Source: Rhodococcus sp. KBS0724 (GTDB lineage: Bacteria > Actinomycetota > Actinomycetes > Mycobacteriales > Mycobacteriaceae). Taken from it: DNA of 64,000 nt. How positions within the stretch are numbered: the first letter of the stretch is position 1; the number at the start of each line of letters is the position of its first letter. Both the position numbers and the translations under genes were made by a program. The stretch covers positions 701,501 to 765,500 of the forward strand of contig NZ_VCBX02000001.1 in NCBI RefSeq assembly GCF_005938745.2, in the 5' to 3' direction. The notes beneath the pieces were generated by a model, which did not search any database, was not told where the DNA came from, and saw nothing but the letters and a program-made list of their open reading frames with translations. Shown piece by piece: positions 36,122-45,139 of this stretch.

Positions 36122-38667
36122 GCGGGTAAGTCCAAGAGCTGAGCGCAGCGGAGTAGGCCGAGATGGCTGTAGGCCTGGGGGTGGTTGCCGAGTGACCGTT
36201 CGGCGACCGGGTCGTACTCTTCGGCGAGTAGACCGGTAGGACCTGCTGCGGCAACCAGTTGGTCGAACAGCGCCTCTGCTTGCAGGCGTTGTCCGATCAG
36301 GAGGTACGCCTCGACCAACCATGCTGCGCAGAGGTGGAATCCACCCTCGATGCCGGGTAGGCCGTCGTCGTGGTGGTATCGATACACCGTTGAGCCGCTA
36401 CGTAATTCGGCTTCGGTAGCGACTACCGTCGCGGCAAATCGAGGGTCTTCCGGATCGATCAGCCCGGACAGTCCGATGTGGAGGGTGGCGGCGTCGAGAT
36501 CTACACCGTCATATGCGGCGGTGTACGACTGGACGTCGTCCTTCCAGCCCTTGTGGCGCACCTCGTCGGCGATCTCGTCGCGCAATTCGGCCCACTCCGG
36601 CAACGCCGTTCGGCCGAAGCGGTCAGCCAGCTTCACGGCGCGGTCGACGGTCACCCACCCCATCACCTTGGAGTAGACGTGATGGCGAGGGTTGTCGCGG
36701 ATCTCCCAGATGCCGTGGTCAGGTTCGAACCACCGTCGTTGAACGGCTTCGACCATGGCGCCCACCAGTTCCCAGTCGCGGTCGCTCAAAGGCTCGGCAG
36801 CCCCGGCCTTTTCGCGGGCATCGGCCAGATGGACGATCAGTTCTACGATGGGGCCGAAGACGTCCAGTTGGACTTGCTGATTGGCAGCGTTGCCAACCCG
36901 CACCGGGCGGGATCCGGCGTACCCGGGCAGAGAGTCGATCACGGCCTCCGGCGGCAGTGACGTGCCGTTCAACGTGTACAGCGGGTGCAGACGCTCCGGG
37001 CCCGGCAGTGTTTCGAGGACGCGGTGGACCCAGTCGAGGTACTCCTCGGCCTCGTGGGTGGACCCGACGCTCACGAGAGCTGTTGCGGTGAGCGCAGCGT
37101 CGCGTAACCAGCAGTAGCGATAATCCCAGTTTCGGACGCCGCCGATTTCTTCCGGCAGCGACGTGGTTGCCGCGGCCATGATGGAACCGGAGTCTGCGTG
37201 GACGAGTCCGCGAAGCGTGAGGGCGGAGCGTTTCATCAAGTCCGGCTTGAGTTTTGGTAGATCGAGGGTTTTGGCCCAATCGGACCAGTAGTTTTCCGAC
37301 CGGGCGCGGCGGTCTGCTTCTGGCGCCGGTGACGGGTCCATATCTGTTGTGCCGCATCGTAATTCGAGAATCACGTCACCTTTGGATGGTTCGACGATGG
37401 CGTGGGCGGTCTGCTGGTTGCCGTCGGTGGCGATATTCCACTGCACGCCGGGGGATCGCAGCACGTATGGCTCGTTCGTGCCCAGGACGCGGATGCCGTC
37501 CTCCACGATTTCGAGCGTGACTTGAGCTTGGCCGAACTCCGGGCGAGGTGCAAACGACACCACCGCATCGGCTCGGCCGGAGATGATGCGGGTGAAGTCG
37601 GTTCGGCCCTGTTGCACGTCGTGGGGTAGGTAGTCGGTGACGGACAGGCTGGCCCACCGAGTTTGAACGGTCATGGTGCCGTCGAGGTACTTCTGGCTCA
37701 GTGGCAGAGCGGTCCGCCGTGGTCCGACGCTGAAATGTCCGGCAGCGGTCCCACCGAGCAGGTGGGCGAACACCGCCGCGGAGTCGGGTTCGGGGTGGCA
37801 CAACCACGTCAGGGTGGCGTCTGGCGTTACGAGGGCAACCGTGCGGGGGCTGGCAAGCATGGACAGGCGCTCGATGGGGGGTGCGTCGGCACCCGAAAGC
37901 CACGTCCGGCGTTCGTCGAGCAGGAAGGCCAGCGCGGCCGCTACGTCTTCGGTGCTGTCGACGCGGTAGGCGGCAAGGGTGTCGCCCGGACCGACCTTGA
38001 CGCCGATGTCGGGGCCCGACAGTCTGGCGAAGGCCTTTTCATCGGTGACGTCGTCGCCGATGAAGACCGCGGCGGTTGCGCCGTCCTGGTGCCGGATGAG
38101 ATCAAGCGCCTGGCCCTTGTCCGTGGCGATCACAGCCAATTCGACCACCGACTTTCCCTCGGTGACCTGCACTCCCGGCCAGAGCGCGGATTCCGTTCGC
38201 ACGGCGATCAGAGCCTTCTCGGCGTCGTCTTCGGGGGAGTTGCGAACGTGCAGCGCGATGCTGGCAGGTTTCTTCTCCACAGTCGCGCCGGCGGTGTGGG
38301 ACGCGATCCGGGTCAGTTCGGTGCTGATCTCGCCGAGCAGTTTCTTGGCGTCGGCGTCGATGGCGTGAACAAATCCGATGTCGAATTCGGAGCCGTGACT
38401 GCCGACCAGCTGTACTTCGGCGGGGAGACGGGAGAGTGCGGCGAGGTCTTTGAGCGCGCGCCCGGAGATAACTGCTGCGGTGGTTGAAGCCAGGCTGGCG
38501 AGCGAGCGAAGGGCGCGGACCGACTCCGCGCGTGGATACGCCTTCTCCGGATCCGCGACGATGGGTGCCATGGTCCCGTCGTAATCAGAAGCGACCAGCA
38601 ACCGTGGAGTCTGGGCCACGGCTGAGAGGGCTCGACGGAGTTCGATGGGGAGATCCTGTGCGCTCAC
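36106..38667 (-). CDS. Trehalose-6-phosphate phosphatase fused to GH15 trehalase-like domain
   Basis: An 853-aa two-part enzyme. Residues about 1-260 form an OtsB-type HAD phosphatase: nucleophile motif LLVASDYDGTMAPIV, and acidic motif FIGDDVTDEKAF. Residues about 270-460 resemble the beta-sandwich of GH15 proteins, and 470-853 the (alpha/alpha)6 barrel, with NWDYRYCWLRDAALTATAL, HHVYSKVMGWVTVDRA and EGGFHLCAAWLVEAYLL. Together these would convert trehalose-6-phosphate to trehalose and then glucose, but GH15 members can also act on other glucosides. The stop overlaps the LacI gene; a 14-bp direct repeat (CCAAGAGCTGAGCG at 36111 and 36132) lies at the junction and duplicates the C-terminal residues. 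Confidence 0.88.
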   Translation of the reverse strand: MSAQDLPIELRRALSAVAQTPRLLVASDYDGTMAPIVADPEKAYPRAESVRALRSLASLASTTAAVISGRALKDLAALSRLPAEVQLVGSHGSEFDIGFVHAIDADAKKLLGEISTELTRIASHTAGATVEKKPASIALHVRNSPEDDAEKALIAVRTESALWPGVQVTEGKSVVELAVIATDKGQALDLIRHQDGATAAVFIGDDVTDEKAFARLSGPDIGVKVGPGDTLAAYRVDSTEDVAAALAFLLDERRTWLSGADAPPIERLSMLASPRTVALVTPDATLTWLCHPEPDSAAVFAHLLGGTAAGHFSVGPRRTALPLSQKYLDGTMTVQTRWASLSVTDYLPHDVQQGRTDFTRIISGRADAVVSFAPRPEFGQAQVTLEIVEDGIRVLGTNEPYVLRSPGVQWNIATDGNQQTAHAIVEPSKGDVILELRCGTTDMDPSPAPEADRRARSENYWSDWAKTLDLPKLKPDLMKRSALTLRGLVHADSGSIMAAATTSLPEEIGGVRNWDYRYCWLRDAALTATALVSVGSTHEAEEYLDWVHRVLETLPGPERLHPLYTLNGTSLPPEAVIDSLPGYAGSRPVRVGNAANQQVQLDVFGPIVELIVHLADAREKAGAAEPLSDRDWELVGAMVEAVQRRWFEPDHGIWEIRDNPRHHVYSKVMGWVTVDRAVKLADRFGRTALPEWAELRDEIADEVRHKGWKDDVQSYTAAYDGVDLDAATLHIGLSGLIDPEDPRFAATVVATEAELRSGSTVYRYHHDDGLPGIEGGFHLCAAWLVEAYLLIGQRLQAEALFDQLVAAAGPTGLLAEEYDPVAERSLGNHPQAYSHLGLLRCAQLLDLPAQLLA

Positions 38668-38754
38668 CTCTTCAAATCTAGGTGATTACGAGCGTCCTGG
38701 CTCGGTACGTCAGCTCAACGGGTGCACAGAACCAATTGTCGGTCCGGATTATCC

Positions 38755-39399
38755 CTATGCGGGTCTGCGGGATCCGTCGCCGAGCAACAGCTCAACGGTC
38801 AATTCCAGGCGATTGGCGACGTCGGTGGCCGATGATCGTCGTGTGAGCCAAGCCACGAGATTGGACAGCCACACATCGGAGATGACGCGGGCGATAGCCA
38901 GCTGCTCGTCGTTCGGTTCCTCTTCGGTCATGGCACGGGCAAACAATCGGTCCATCAATTGGCCCACCTGATCGACCTCGGCGGCAGCGGACGCGTCGGC
39001 GAACATGAACGCGCGTGTCATCGCTTCGGTGAGCAGTGGATCGCGTTGCATTGCACGGGTGATCAGACTCAGGATCAGCTGCATGCGCTCGAGCGGGCTG
39101 GTTCCGGGTGGAATCTTGCCTCGGGAGTCGATCTTCTCGAACTCGCGCGCGAGAGCGGAAACCAGGAGGTGCACCTTCGACGGAAAATATCGGTAGAGCG
39201 TTCCGACGGCAACATCCGCACGCTCGGCCACCGCACGCATCTGGACGGCTTCGTATCCGCCCTTGGACGCCAGTGTCAGTGTGGCATCGAGAATCCGCTT
39301 GCGACGTTCGCGCTGCGCGTTGGAGCTGAGATCGTCGTCTCCGAGTGTCGCGGATGCGACGGCAGTGGAGCGGGATCGGGATGTTGCGGTCATCGACAA
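38755..39399 (-). CDS. kstR: Steroid catabolism repressor KstR
   Basis: A 214-aa TetR repressor almost superimposable on M. tuberculosis KstR: AQRERRKRILDATLTLASKG, YEAVQMRAVAERADVAVGTL, YRYFPSKVHLLVSALAREF, RAMQRDPLLTEAMTRAFMFA, ARVISDVWLSNLVAWLTRRS. KstR represses uptake and side-chain/upper-ring genes of sterol degradation and is released by a 3-oxo-cholestenoyl-CoA-type ligand. A perfect KstR box lies 37 bp upstream at 39437-39450, shared with the divergent fadE34. Start near ATG 39399; the first about 25 residues are poorly conserved. Confidence 0.96.
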   Translation of the reverse strand: MSMTATSRSRSTAVASATLGDDDLSSNAQRERRKRILDATLTLASKGGYEAVQMRAVAERADVAVGTLYRYFPSKVHLLVSALAREFEKIDSRGKIPPGTSPLERMQLILSLITRAMQRDPLLTEAMTRAFMFADASAAAEVDQVGQLMDRLFARAMTEEEPNDEQLAIARVISDVWLSNLVAWLTRRSSATDVANRLELTVELLLGDGSRRPA

Positions 39400-39436
39400 A
39401 TTCCTTCGCGCCTTGACTCATGGCCAGGTGTCATAT

Positions 39437-39450
39437 TAGAACACGTTCTA
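39437..39450. promoter_or_regulatory. KstR box 1 (TAGAACACGTTCTA)
   Basis: Perfect 14-bp palindrome fitting the published KstR motif TnnAACnnGTTnnA. Located between kstR and fadE34. Confidence 0.93.
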
Positions 39451-39487
39451 AACAATTGTGTCACTAATGGAGAGGTGGGAACCAGTT

Positions 39488-41635
39488 GTGACTATCGCCA
39501 CGACCGATGAACAACGGGCAGTCCAGGAGTCGATCGAGGCGTGGGCGCGATCGGCGGCGCCGATGGACATGGTACGCCGTGGACCAGCGAATTCGTGGCG
39601 CCAGGGTTGGTCGGATTTTGCATCTTTGGGGCTTTTTTCCGTCGCTGTGCCCGAGTCGGTGGGCGGGTCGGGAGCTGAGATCGTAGATCTGGCCGCAATG
39701 CTCGAGCAGGCCGCAATCGAACTTGTGCCGGGTCCCGTTCTCACTACGGCGCTGGTCGCGTTGGTGGTCGGTCGCAGCGCAACCCCTGCGGCAAAGCGCT
39801 GGTCCGAGGCGCTCGCAGACGGTGAGATTCCCTGTGCTGTCGTATTGGACGAAAGACCAGTTGCCGCAACGCCTACCAAATCCGGAGGGCTCGAACTTCA
39901 CGGTGACGGCGGTTTTGCCTGGGGTGCGGATTCTGGCATGTCGGTACTGGTTTCCGCCGATAGTGGCAATGGCGCCGTGTGGGTGCTCGTCGACGGCGAC
40001 GCGAATGGCGTCACGTATGACGCGCTCGACACGATTGACAAGTCCCGTCCGTTGGCAAAAGTCTCCTTCGATCGTGTGGTCGTGGATGCAGATCGGATCA
40101 TCGGCGACACGACGACCGGATCTGTGGCTGATCTTGCTGCAACACTCGCGTCGGCCGAGGCGGCCGGAATTGCGGCGTGGAGCCTGCGGACTGCCGTGGA
40201 ATACGCGAAGATTCGTGAGCAGTTCGGCAAACCGATCGGTTCCTTTCAGGCGATCAAACATTTGTGCGCCGAGATGTTGTGCCGGGTGGAAAATATCGGC
40301 GCCGTCGCCTGGGATGCTGCGGTCGCGGCTGAGTCGGGCGACGAACTTCCGATCGCCGCAGCAGTAGCCGCTGCGGTTTCCCTGGATGCGGCCGTCGACA
40401 CGGCCAAGGACTGCATCCAGGTGCTCGGCGGAATCGGCTTCACCTGGGAGCACGAGGCGCATTTCTACCTTCGTCGCGCCGTGTCGCTACGTCAGATGAT
40501 GGGTGGTTCGTCTCGTTGGCGCGCCAGGGTGGCGGAGTTGACGCTCGCCGGATCGCGTCGTCACCTGCAGATCGATCTCAGTGCGTTGGAGTCCGATCGC
40601 GCCGAAATTCGCAGTGAAGTAGCACAACTCGTCGCTCTGCCGGAATCGGAGCAGCGCACCGCTCTGGCCGAGTCGGGTTACCTCGCGCCGCATTGGCCGG
40701 CGCCGTACGGCAAGGGGGCCAAGGCGGCTCAGCAGATTCTGATCGAGGAAGAGTTGGCTGCGGCCGGTGTCGGCCGCCCCGATCTGGTAATCGGATGGTG
40801 GGCCGTGCCAACCATTCTCGAGCACGGAAGCGTCGAACAGATCGAGCGTTTTGCTGTCCCCACTTTGAAAGGGGACATCACGTGGTGTCAGTTGTTCAGC
40901 GAGCCCGGAGCTGGATCCGACCTCGCGTCGTTGCGCACCACCGCCGAGAAAGTCGACGGTGGGTGGAAGCTCAACGGGCAAAAGGTCTGGACTTCGCTTG
41001 CACGTGAGGCTGATTGGGCGATCTGTTTGGCGCGTACCGATCGCAGTGTGCCGAAGCACAAGGGCATTACGTACTTCCTGCTCGACATGAGGACGCCGGG
41101 AATCAGGATTTCGCCGCTGCGGGAGATCACGGGCGATTCACTGTTCAACGAGGTGTTTCTCGACGACGTGTTCGTGCCAGACGACTGTGTCGTCGGGGAG
41201 CTCGGCGGCGGCTGGAAGCTGGCCCGAACGACGCTCGCAAATGAGCGGGTCGCCATGAGTGGCGGCTCGTCGCTCGGTGGTGCGATGGAGGAATTGCTGG
41301 CGCTGGCAAGCAATCCGGATCCTGTGGTCGCAGACAAGTTGGGCGGTTTGATCGGCACGGCAATGGTGGGATCGCTCTTGGAATTGCGAACGACATTGCG
41401 GCAGTTGGAGGGGCAGGACCCGGGACCGGCGTCGAGCGTTCGCAAACTGGTCGGTGTTCGGCAGCGTCAGACCGTCGCCGAGTTCGCGATGGAGTTGGGT
41501 GGTCCGGCTGGGTGGGTCGAGGGACCGCTTGCGCGGGAGTTCCTCAACACGCGGTGCCTGTCCATAGCCGGTGGTACGACGCAGATCCTGTTGACCGTCG
41601 CGGCAGAGCGAATTCTGGGATTGCCGCGCGAGTGA
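39488..41635 (+). CDS. fadE34: Fused acyl-CoA dehydrogenase FadE34/ChsE3 (steroid side chain)
   Basis: About 715 aa, roughly twice a normal acyl-CoA dehydrogenase, with two ACAD domains in tandem. N-half: EQFGKPIGSFQAIKHLCAEM and CIQVLGGIGFTWEHEAHFYL. C-half: LFSEPGAGSDLASLRTTAEK and GQKVWTSLAREADWAICLAR. FadE34 in mycobacteria, next to kstR, dehydrogenates steroid-CoA with a five-carbon side chain. GTG 39488 (VTIATTDEQRAVQ) is preferred to upstream starts because GTGGGA lies 7 bases before it and the N-terminus then matches the family. Controlled by KstR box 1. Confidence 0.92.
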   Translation: MTIATTDEQRAVQESIEAWARSAAPMDMVRRGPANSWRQGWSDFASLGLFSVAVPESVGGSGAEIVDLAAMLEQAAIELVPGPVLTTALVALVVGRSATPAAKRWSEALADGEIPCAVVLDERPVAATPTKSGGLELHGDGGFAWGADSGMSVLVSADSGNGAVWVLVDGDANGVTYDALDTIDKSRPLAKVSFDRVVVDADRIIGDTTTGSVADLAATLASAEAAGIAAWSLRTAVEYAKIREQFGKPIGSFQAIKHLCAEMLCRVENIGAVAWDAAVAAESGDELPIAAAVAAAVSLDAAVDTAKDCIQVLGGIGFTWEHEAHFYLRRAVSLRQMMGGSSRWRARVAELTLAGSRRHLQIDLSALESDRAEIRSEVAQLVALPESEQRTALAESGYLAPHWPAPYGKGAKAAQQILIEEELAAAGVGRPDLVIGWWAVPTILEHGSVEQIERFAVPTLKGDITWCQLFSEPGAGSDLASLRTTAEKVDGGWKLNGQKVWTSLAREADWAICLARTDRSVPKHKGITYFLLDMRTPGIRISPLREITGDSLFNEVFLDDVFVPDDCVVGELGGGWKLARTTLANERVAMSGGSSLGGAMEELLALASNPDPVVADKLGGLIGTAMVGSLLELRTTLRQLEGQDPGPASSVRKLVGVRQRQTVAEFAMELGGPAGWVEGPLAREFLNTRCLSIAGGTTQILLTVAAERILGLPRE

Positions 41636-41670
41636 GAGGTCTACAAATTTGGTCCCATTGGTGGTACAAC

Positions 41671-41684
41671 TAGAACACGTTCTA
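41671..41684. promoter_or_regulatory. KstR box 2 (TAGAACACGTTCTA)
   Basis: Identical in sequence to box 1. Lies 25 bp before the chsE1 start at 41709 and should control the whole chsE1-ltp2 operon. Confidence 0.93.
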
Positions 41685-41708
41685 TATTGACGATGGGAAT
41701 TTGCCAGC

Positions 41709-42585
41709 GTGGACTTCACCAGAGACGAAACCCAGGATGCGGTGGCCGAGGTGGCTACCGCACTCCTGGACCGCGACCTTCAGCCGGATGCCTTGTGGGC
41801 GGCCTTCGCCGAGGCGGATCTGCTCACGTTGGCGCTTCCGGAGCGACTTGGTGGGGAGGGCTTGTCGGTCGCCGACGTGGGCGCCTTGCTCACCGAAGTC
41901 GGCCGGGCGGCCGCGCCGATACCGGCGCTTGCCACACTCGGCTTCGGGGTGCTCCCCATCGTCGCTCTCGGCAGCGACGCCCAGCAGGATGAACTTCTCG
42001 CCGGTGTGGCCGCGGGACGGGTATTCACCGCTGCCCTGGCTGAGCCTGGTCGCCAGTTTCCGGTGCAGCCGACCGTTGTCGCGCAGAAGGCCGGTGATCG
42101 GTACCGCGTCAGCGGGACTGTGCTGGCCGTCCCGTTCGCTGCGAGTGCACACGCTGTATCGCATAGCGCTGGCGAGCATCGGCGCTGTGGTCGACGGGTT
42201 GCTCTCCGGAGCGGTGGATCTCACCGCTGCCCATGTCGGATCCCGTGAACAATTCGGTAAGCCGCTCGCAACCTTCCAGGCGGTCGCGCAACAGATCGCC
42301 GACGCCTATGTCACTTCCCGGACACTGCATGTTGTGTCACTGTCGGCGTCGTGGCGCGTGTCGGAAGGCCTTGACGCGCAGTCTGATCTGGATGTGATGG
42401 CGTACTGGATCGCTCAGGAAATTCCGGCGACCATGCAGGTTCTCCATCACCTGCACGGCGGTTTGGGGGTGGATGTCACGTATCCGCTTCACCGCTATTA
42501 CGGGGCAGCAAAAGACTTGGCGCGCCTGCTCGGCGGCGCTTCGCATCGACTCGACCTCGTGGGGGCCCGGTGTTCATCGATCTGA
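41709..42585 (+). pseudogene. chsE1: chsE1 (fadE28) steroid acyl-CoA dehydrogenase, internal deletion and frameshift
   Basis: The 5' frame from GTG 41709 encodes a FadE28-like N-terminus (LPERLGGEGLSVADVGALLT, FTAALAEPGRQFP) and stops at 42248. The family C-terminus resumes in another frame near 42142 (YRIALASIGAVVDGLLSGAV, REQFGKPLATFQ, LHHLHGGLGVDVTYPLHRYY) and ends at 42585. The two parts cover about 290 residues against about 340 for the M. tuberculosis protein. About 55 residues of the middle beta domain are missing at the junction near 42135-42155. ChsE1 is a partner of ChsE2 in a heterotetramer that desaturates the three-carbon steroid side chain. Either a real mutation or a sequence error. 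Confidence 0.85.
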
Positions 42586-43721
42586 CCGACAGTCAGCGCG
42601 CGTTGCAGGCTGAACTTCGTCGCTACTTCTCGACCCTGATCTCGCCCGACGAGGCCAAGATCATGCGCACCGAACGGCATGGGCCGACCTACCGTGACGT
42701 GATCCGCCGAATGGGCAAAGACGGGTGGCTCGGTGTCGGCTGGCCGGTCGAATACGGCGGACGAGGCTTCGGCGAGGTGGAGCAGCAGATCTCTGTCAAC
42801 GAGGCTGTGCGAGCCGATGTTCCGCTGCCATCGGTCACATTGCAAACGGTCGGCCCCACGTTGCAGAAGTACGGTAGCGAGGAGCAGAAGCAGAAGTTCC
42901 TTCCCGCTATCCTGGCCGGTGAAGTGCATTTTGCCATCGGCTACACCGAACCCGAGGCCGGCACCGACCTTGCGGCCTTGCGTACCGGCGCCGTGCGCGC
43001 GGGTGACGAGTACATAGTCAACGGCCAGAAAATCTTCACCACCGGTGGACATGATGCGGACTACGTGTGGCTGGCTGTGCGAACTGGAGCAGCAGATTCG
43101 CGCCACCGGGGCATCTCGATCCTGATCATGGACACGAAGGATCCGGGGTACACCTGGACACCCATCATTACCTGCGACGGTGCTCATCACGTCAACGCCA
43201 CTTACTACGAAGACGTCCGCGTTCCGGTGAACATGCTTGTGGGTGAGGAGAATCAGGGTTGGCGTCTCATTACCACCCAGCTCAATCACGAGCGAGTCAT
43301 GCTCGGACCAGCAGGTCGCGTCGGTGGCATTTACGATCATGTCTTCGACTGGGCTCACCGGGAGGGTCTTCTTGATCACGCCGACGTGCGACGCACGTTG
43401 GGGGAGATCCACGCAACCTACCGACTGAACGAACTTCTCAATTGGCAGGTGGCGTCGAGTGATTCGGAGTCGGTTGACGTCGCCGATGCTTCGGCAACCA
43501 AAGTGTTTGCCACCGAGCGCATTCAGCGAGTCGGCCGACTGGCCGAGGAAATCGTCGGCCGATACGGTAACCCGCTCGATCCGAAGACCGCTGATCTCAT
43601 GGAGTGGTTGGACATGCAGGTCAAGCGCAATCTGGTGATTACCTTCGGCGGTGGGGTCAACGAGGTGATGCGTGAATTGATCGCGACTTCCGGCCTGAAG
43701 CTGCCAAGAGTTCCGAGATAG
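42570..43721 (+). CDS. chsE2: Steroid acyl-CoA dehydrogenase subunit ChsE2 (FadE29)
   Basis: A 383-aa acyl-CoA dehydrogenase subunit. FAD/substrate motifs IGYTEPEAGTDLAALRTGAV and VNGQKIFTTGGHDADYVWLA are intact, as are LNHERVMLGPAGRVGGIYDH and the C-terminal ITFGGGVNEVMRELI. In mycobacteria ChsE2 forms an alpha2beta2 complex with ChsE1 and acts on the 3-carbon (propanoyl) side chain of pregnane-carboxyl-CoA. GTG start 42570 overlaps the chsE1 3' end by 16 bp. Intact here although the partner gene looks broken. Confidence 0.93.
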   Translation: MFIDLTDSQRALQAELRRYFSTLISPDEAKIMRTERHGPTYRDVIRRMGKDGWLGVGWPVEYGGRGFGEVEQQISVNEAVRADVPLPSVTLQTVGPTLQKYGSEEQKQKFLPAILAGEVHFAIGYTEPEAGTDLAALRTGAVRAGDEYIVNGQKIFTTGGHDADYVWLAVRTGAADSRHRGISILIMDTKDPGYTWTPIITCDGAHHVNATYYEDVRVPVNMLVGEENQGWRLITTQLNHERVMLGPAGRVGGIYDHVFDWAHREGLLDHADVRRTLGEIHATYRLNELLNWQVASSDSESVDVADASATKVFATERIQRVGRLAEEIVGRYGNPLDPKTADLMEWLDMQVKRNLVITFGGGVNEVMRELIATSGLKLPRVPR

Positions 43722-43730
43722 GAATTGACT

Positions 43731-44711
43731 GTGCCAGATCCCATTCTTACTGCCGCAGAGCGGGTTCGCGCGGATGGTCCGAGCGAACCTCGGGCCGGCC
43801 GAGATCCTGTGAACGTGCCGATGATCCGCAACTGGGTCGAGGCGATCGGTGACAAGAACCCGATTTACATCGACGAATCCGCAGCGCTCGCGGCTGGGCA
43901 TGACGGACTGGTCGCTCCGCCGGCCATGGCGCAGGTATGGACGATGCGCGGCCTCGGTGCCATACGCGAATCCGATGATCCATTGGGCCGCATGACGGAC
44001 ATCCTCGACGAGGCCGGATACACCTCCGTTGTTGCAACCAACTGCGATCAGACCTACCACCGTTACTTGCGGCCGGGTGAGGAAGTGACGATCTCATCTG
44101 TCTTGGAAGACGTTGTAGGGCCGAAGAAGACGGGCCTGGGGGAGGGCTGGTTCTTCACAACCCGAAGCTTGTGGCATGTCGGTGACGAATTGGTATCCGA
44201 GATGATGTTCCGGATCCTGAAGTTTGCTCCGCCGGTCAGTGCGACGGTTCCATCGGATGTGCCCGACGATCTCGATTCTTCTCGAATGCTGCGTCCCACG
44301 CCGTCGCTGGACACGCAGTTCTTCTGGGACGGAGTTGCCGCACACGAACTTCGGATTCAGCTGCGCCCCGATGGCAGCGTGCAGCATCCACCGGTGCCCG
44401 CGATCTGGAAAGACAAGTCGGCGAAGACCGACTACCTCGTGGCCTCCGGTCTGGGAACCGTATTCAGCTTTGTTGTCCACCATGCGCCCGCAGTGCCCGG
44501 CCGCTCTCTTCCGTTTGTGGTTGCACTCGTCGAACTACTGGAAGGTGTGCGCATGCTCGGCGAGCTTCGCGGTGTCGCACCGGCCGATGTCTCGATCGGA
44601 ATGGCCGTCGAAGCAACGTATCTCGATTTTCCGGGTGATGAAGAGACAGGCGGAACGCCGTGGACCCTGTATGCGTGGGTACCGGTTTCGCAGCAGGAGG
44701 AAACTCGATGA
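43731..44711 (+). CDS. chsH2: ChsH2: MaoC-like hydratase subunit with DUF35 domain
   Basis: A 326-aa two-domain protein. The N-terminal half is a hotdog/MaoC domain (MIRNWVEAIGDKNPIYIDES, LVAPPAMAQVWTMRGLG). The C-terminal half is a DUF35 OB-fold (FFWDGVAAHELRIQL, HPPVPAIWKDKS, MLGELRGVAPADVSIGMAVE). It pairs with ChsH1 to hydrate the side-chain enoyl-CoA, and through DUF35 binds Ltp2 for the following retro-aldol cleavage. The CxxC zinc ribbon of many DUF35 proteins is absent. GTG 43731 was chosen because GAGATAGGA precedes it at good spacing. Confidence 0.92.
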   Translation: MPDPILTAAERVRADGPSEPRAGRDPVNVPMIRNWVEAIGDKNPIYIDESAALAAGHDGLVAPPAMAQVWTMRGLGAIRESDDPLGRMTDILDEAGYTSVVATNCDQTYHRYLRPGEEVTISSVLEDVVGPKKTGLGEGWFFTTRSLWHVGDELVSEMMFRILKFAPPVSATVPSDVPDDLDSSRMLRPTPSLDTQFFWDGVAAHELRIQLRPDGSVQHPPVPAIWKDKSAKTDYLVASGLGTVFSFVVHHAPAVPGRSLPFVVALVELLEGVRMLGELRGVAPADVSIGMAVEATYLDFPGDEETGGTPWTLYAWVPVSQQEETR

Positions 44712-45139
44712 CCACGGTTTCAGAGATCGCTGTGGGAGAGCAGCTTCCGGTACTCTCGATCTACGGAGACCCGACATTTGTCGTGTCCACGGCGTTGGCA
44801 ACGCGCGACTTCCAAGACGTGCATCACGATCGTGACCTTGCGCAGCAGCGCGGCTCGAAAGACATCTTTGTCAATATCCTCACCGACACCGGGTTGGTGC
44901 AGCGATTTGTCACCGATTGGGCGGGCCCGCGAGCGGTCATCACCTCGATCAAACTCCGGCTCGGGGTGCCCTGGTACGCGTACGACACTCTGACGCTCAG
45001 CGGAACCGTCAGCAGCTTCGACGAGGCACTGGTGACGGTTGCCGTGGTCGGCAAGAACAGTCTGGGTGATCACATCACCGCCGAGGTCGTGCTCACATTC
45101 ACCACGCTGACTTCCACGACGGCGGGAGCTATCGAATGA
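44708..45139 (+). CDS. chsH1: ChsH1: MaoC-like hydratase subunit
   Basis: A 143-aa MaoC/hotdog protein, the partner of ChsH2. Hydratase active-site segment RDFQDVHHDRDLAQQRGSKD with Asp/His, then FVNILTDTGLVQRFVTDWAG. It adds water to the C22 enoyl-CoA of the steroid side chain. ATG 44708 overlaps the chsH2 stop (ATGA), and GCAGGAGG lies upstream. Also overlaps ltp2 by 4 bp, so chsH2-chsH1-ltp2 are translationally coupled. Confidence 0.93.
   Translation: MTTVSEIAVGEQLPVLSIYGDPTFVVSTALATRDFQDVHHDRDLAQQRGSKDIFVNILTDTGLVQRFVTDWAGPRAVITSIKLRLGVPWYAYDTLTLSGTVSSFDEALVTVAVVGKNSLGDHITAEVVLTFTTLTSTTAGAIE

Noticed and set aside
42498..44060. Long open frame antisense to chsE2 and chsH2
   Set aside because: It mirrors codon bias of the plus-strand genes; the protein has no family-like motif and the plus-strand enzymes are unmistakable.
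43731..44711. Missing zinc ribbon in the ChsH2 DUF35 domain as a defect
   Set aside because: The steroid-specific ChsH2 group appears to lack these cysteines generally, as far as I recall the mycobacterial sequence, so it is not treated as damage.
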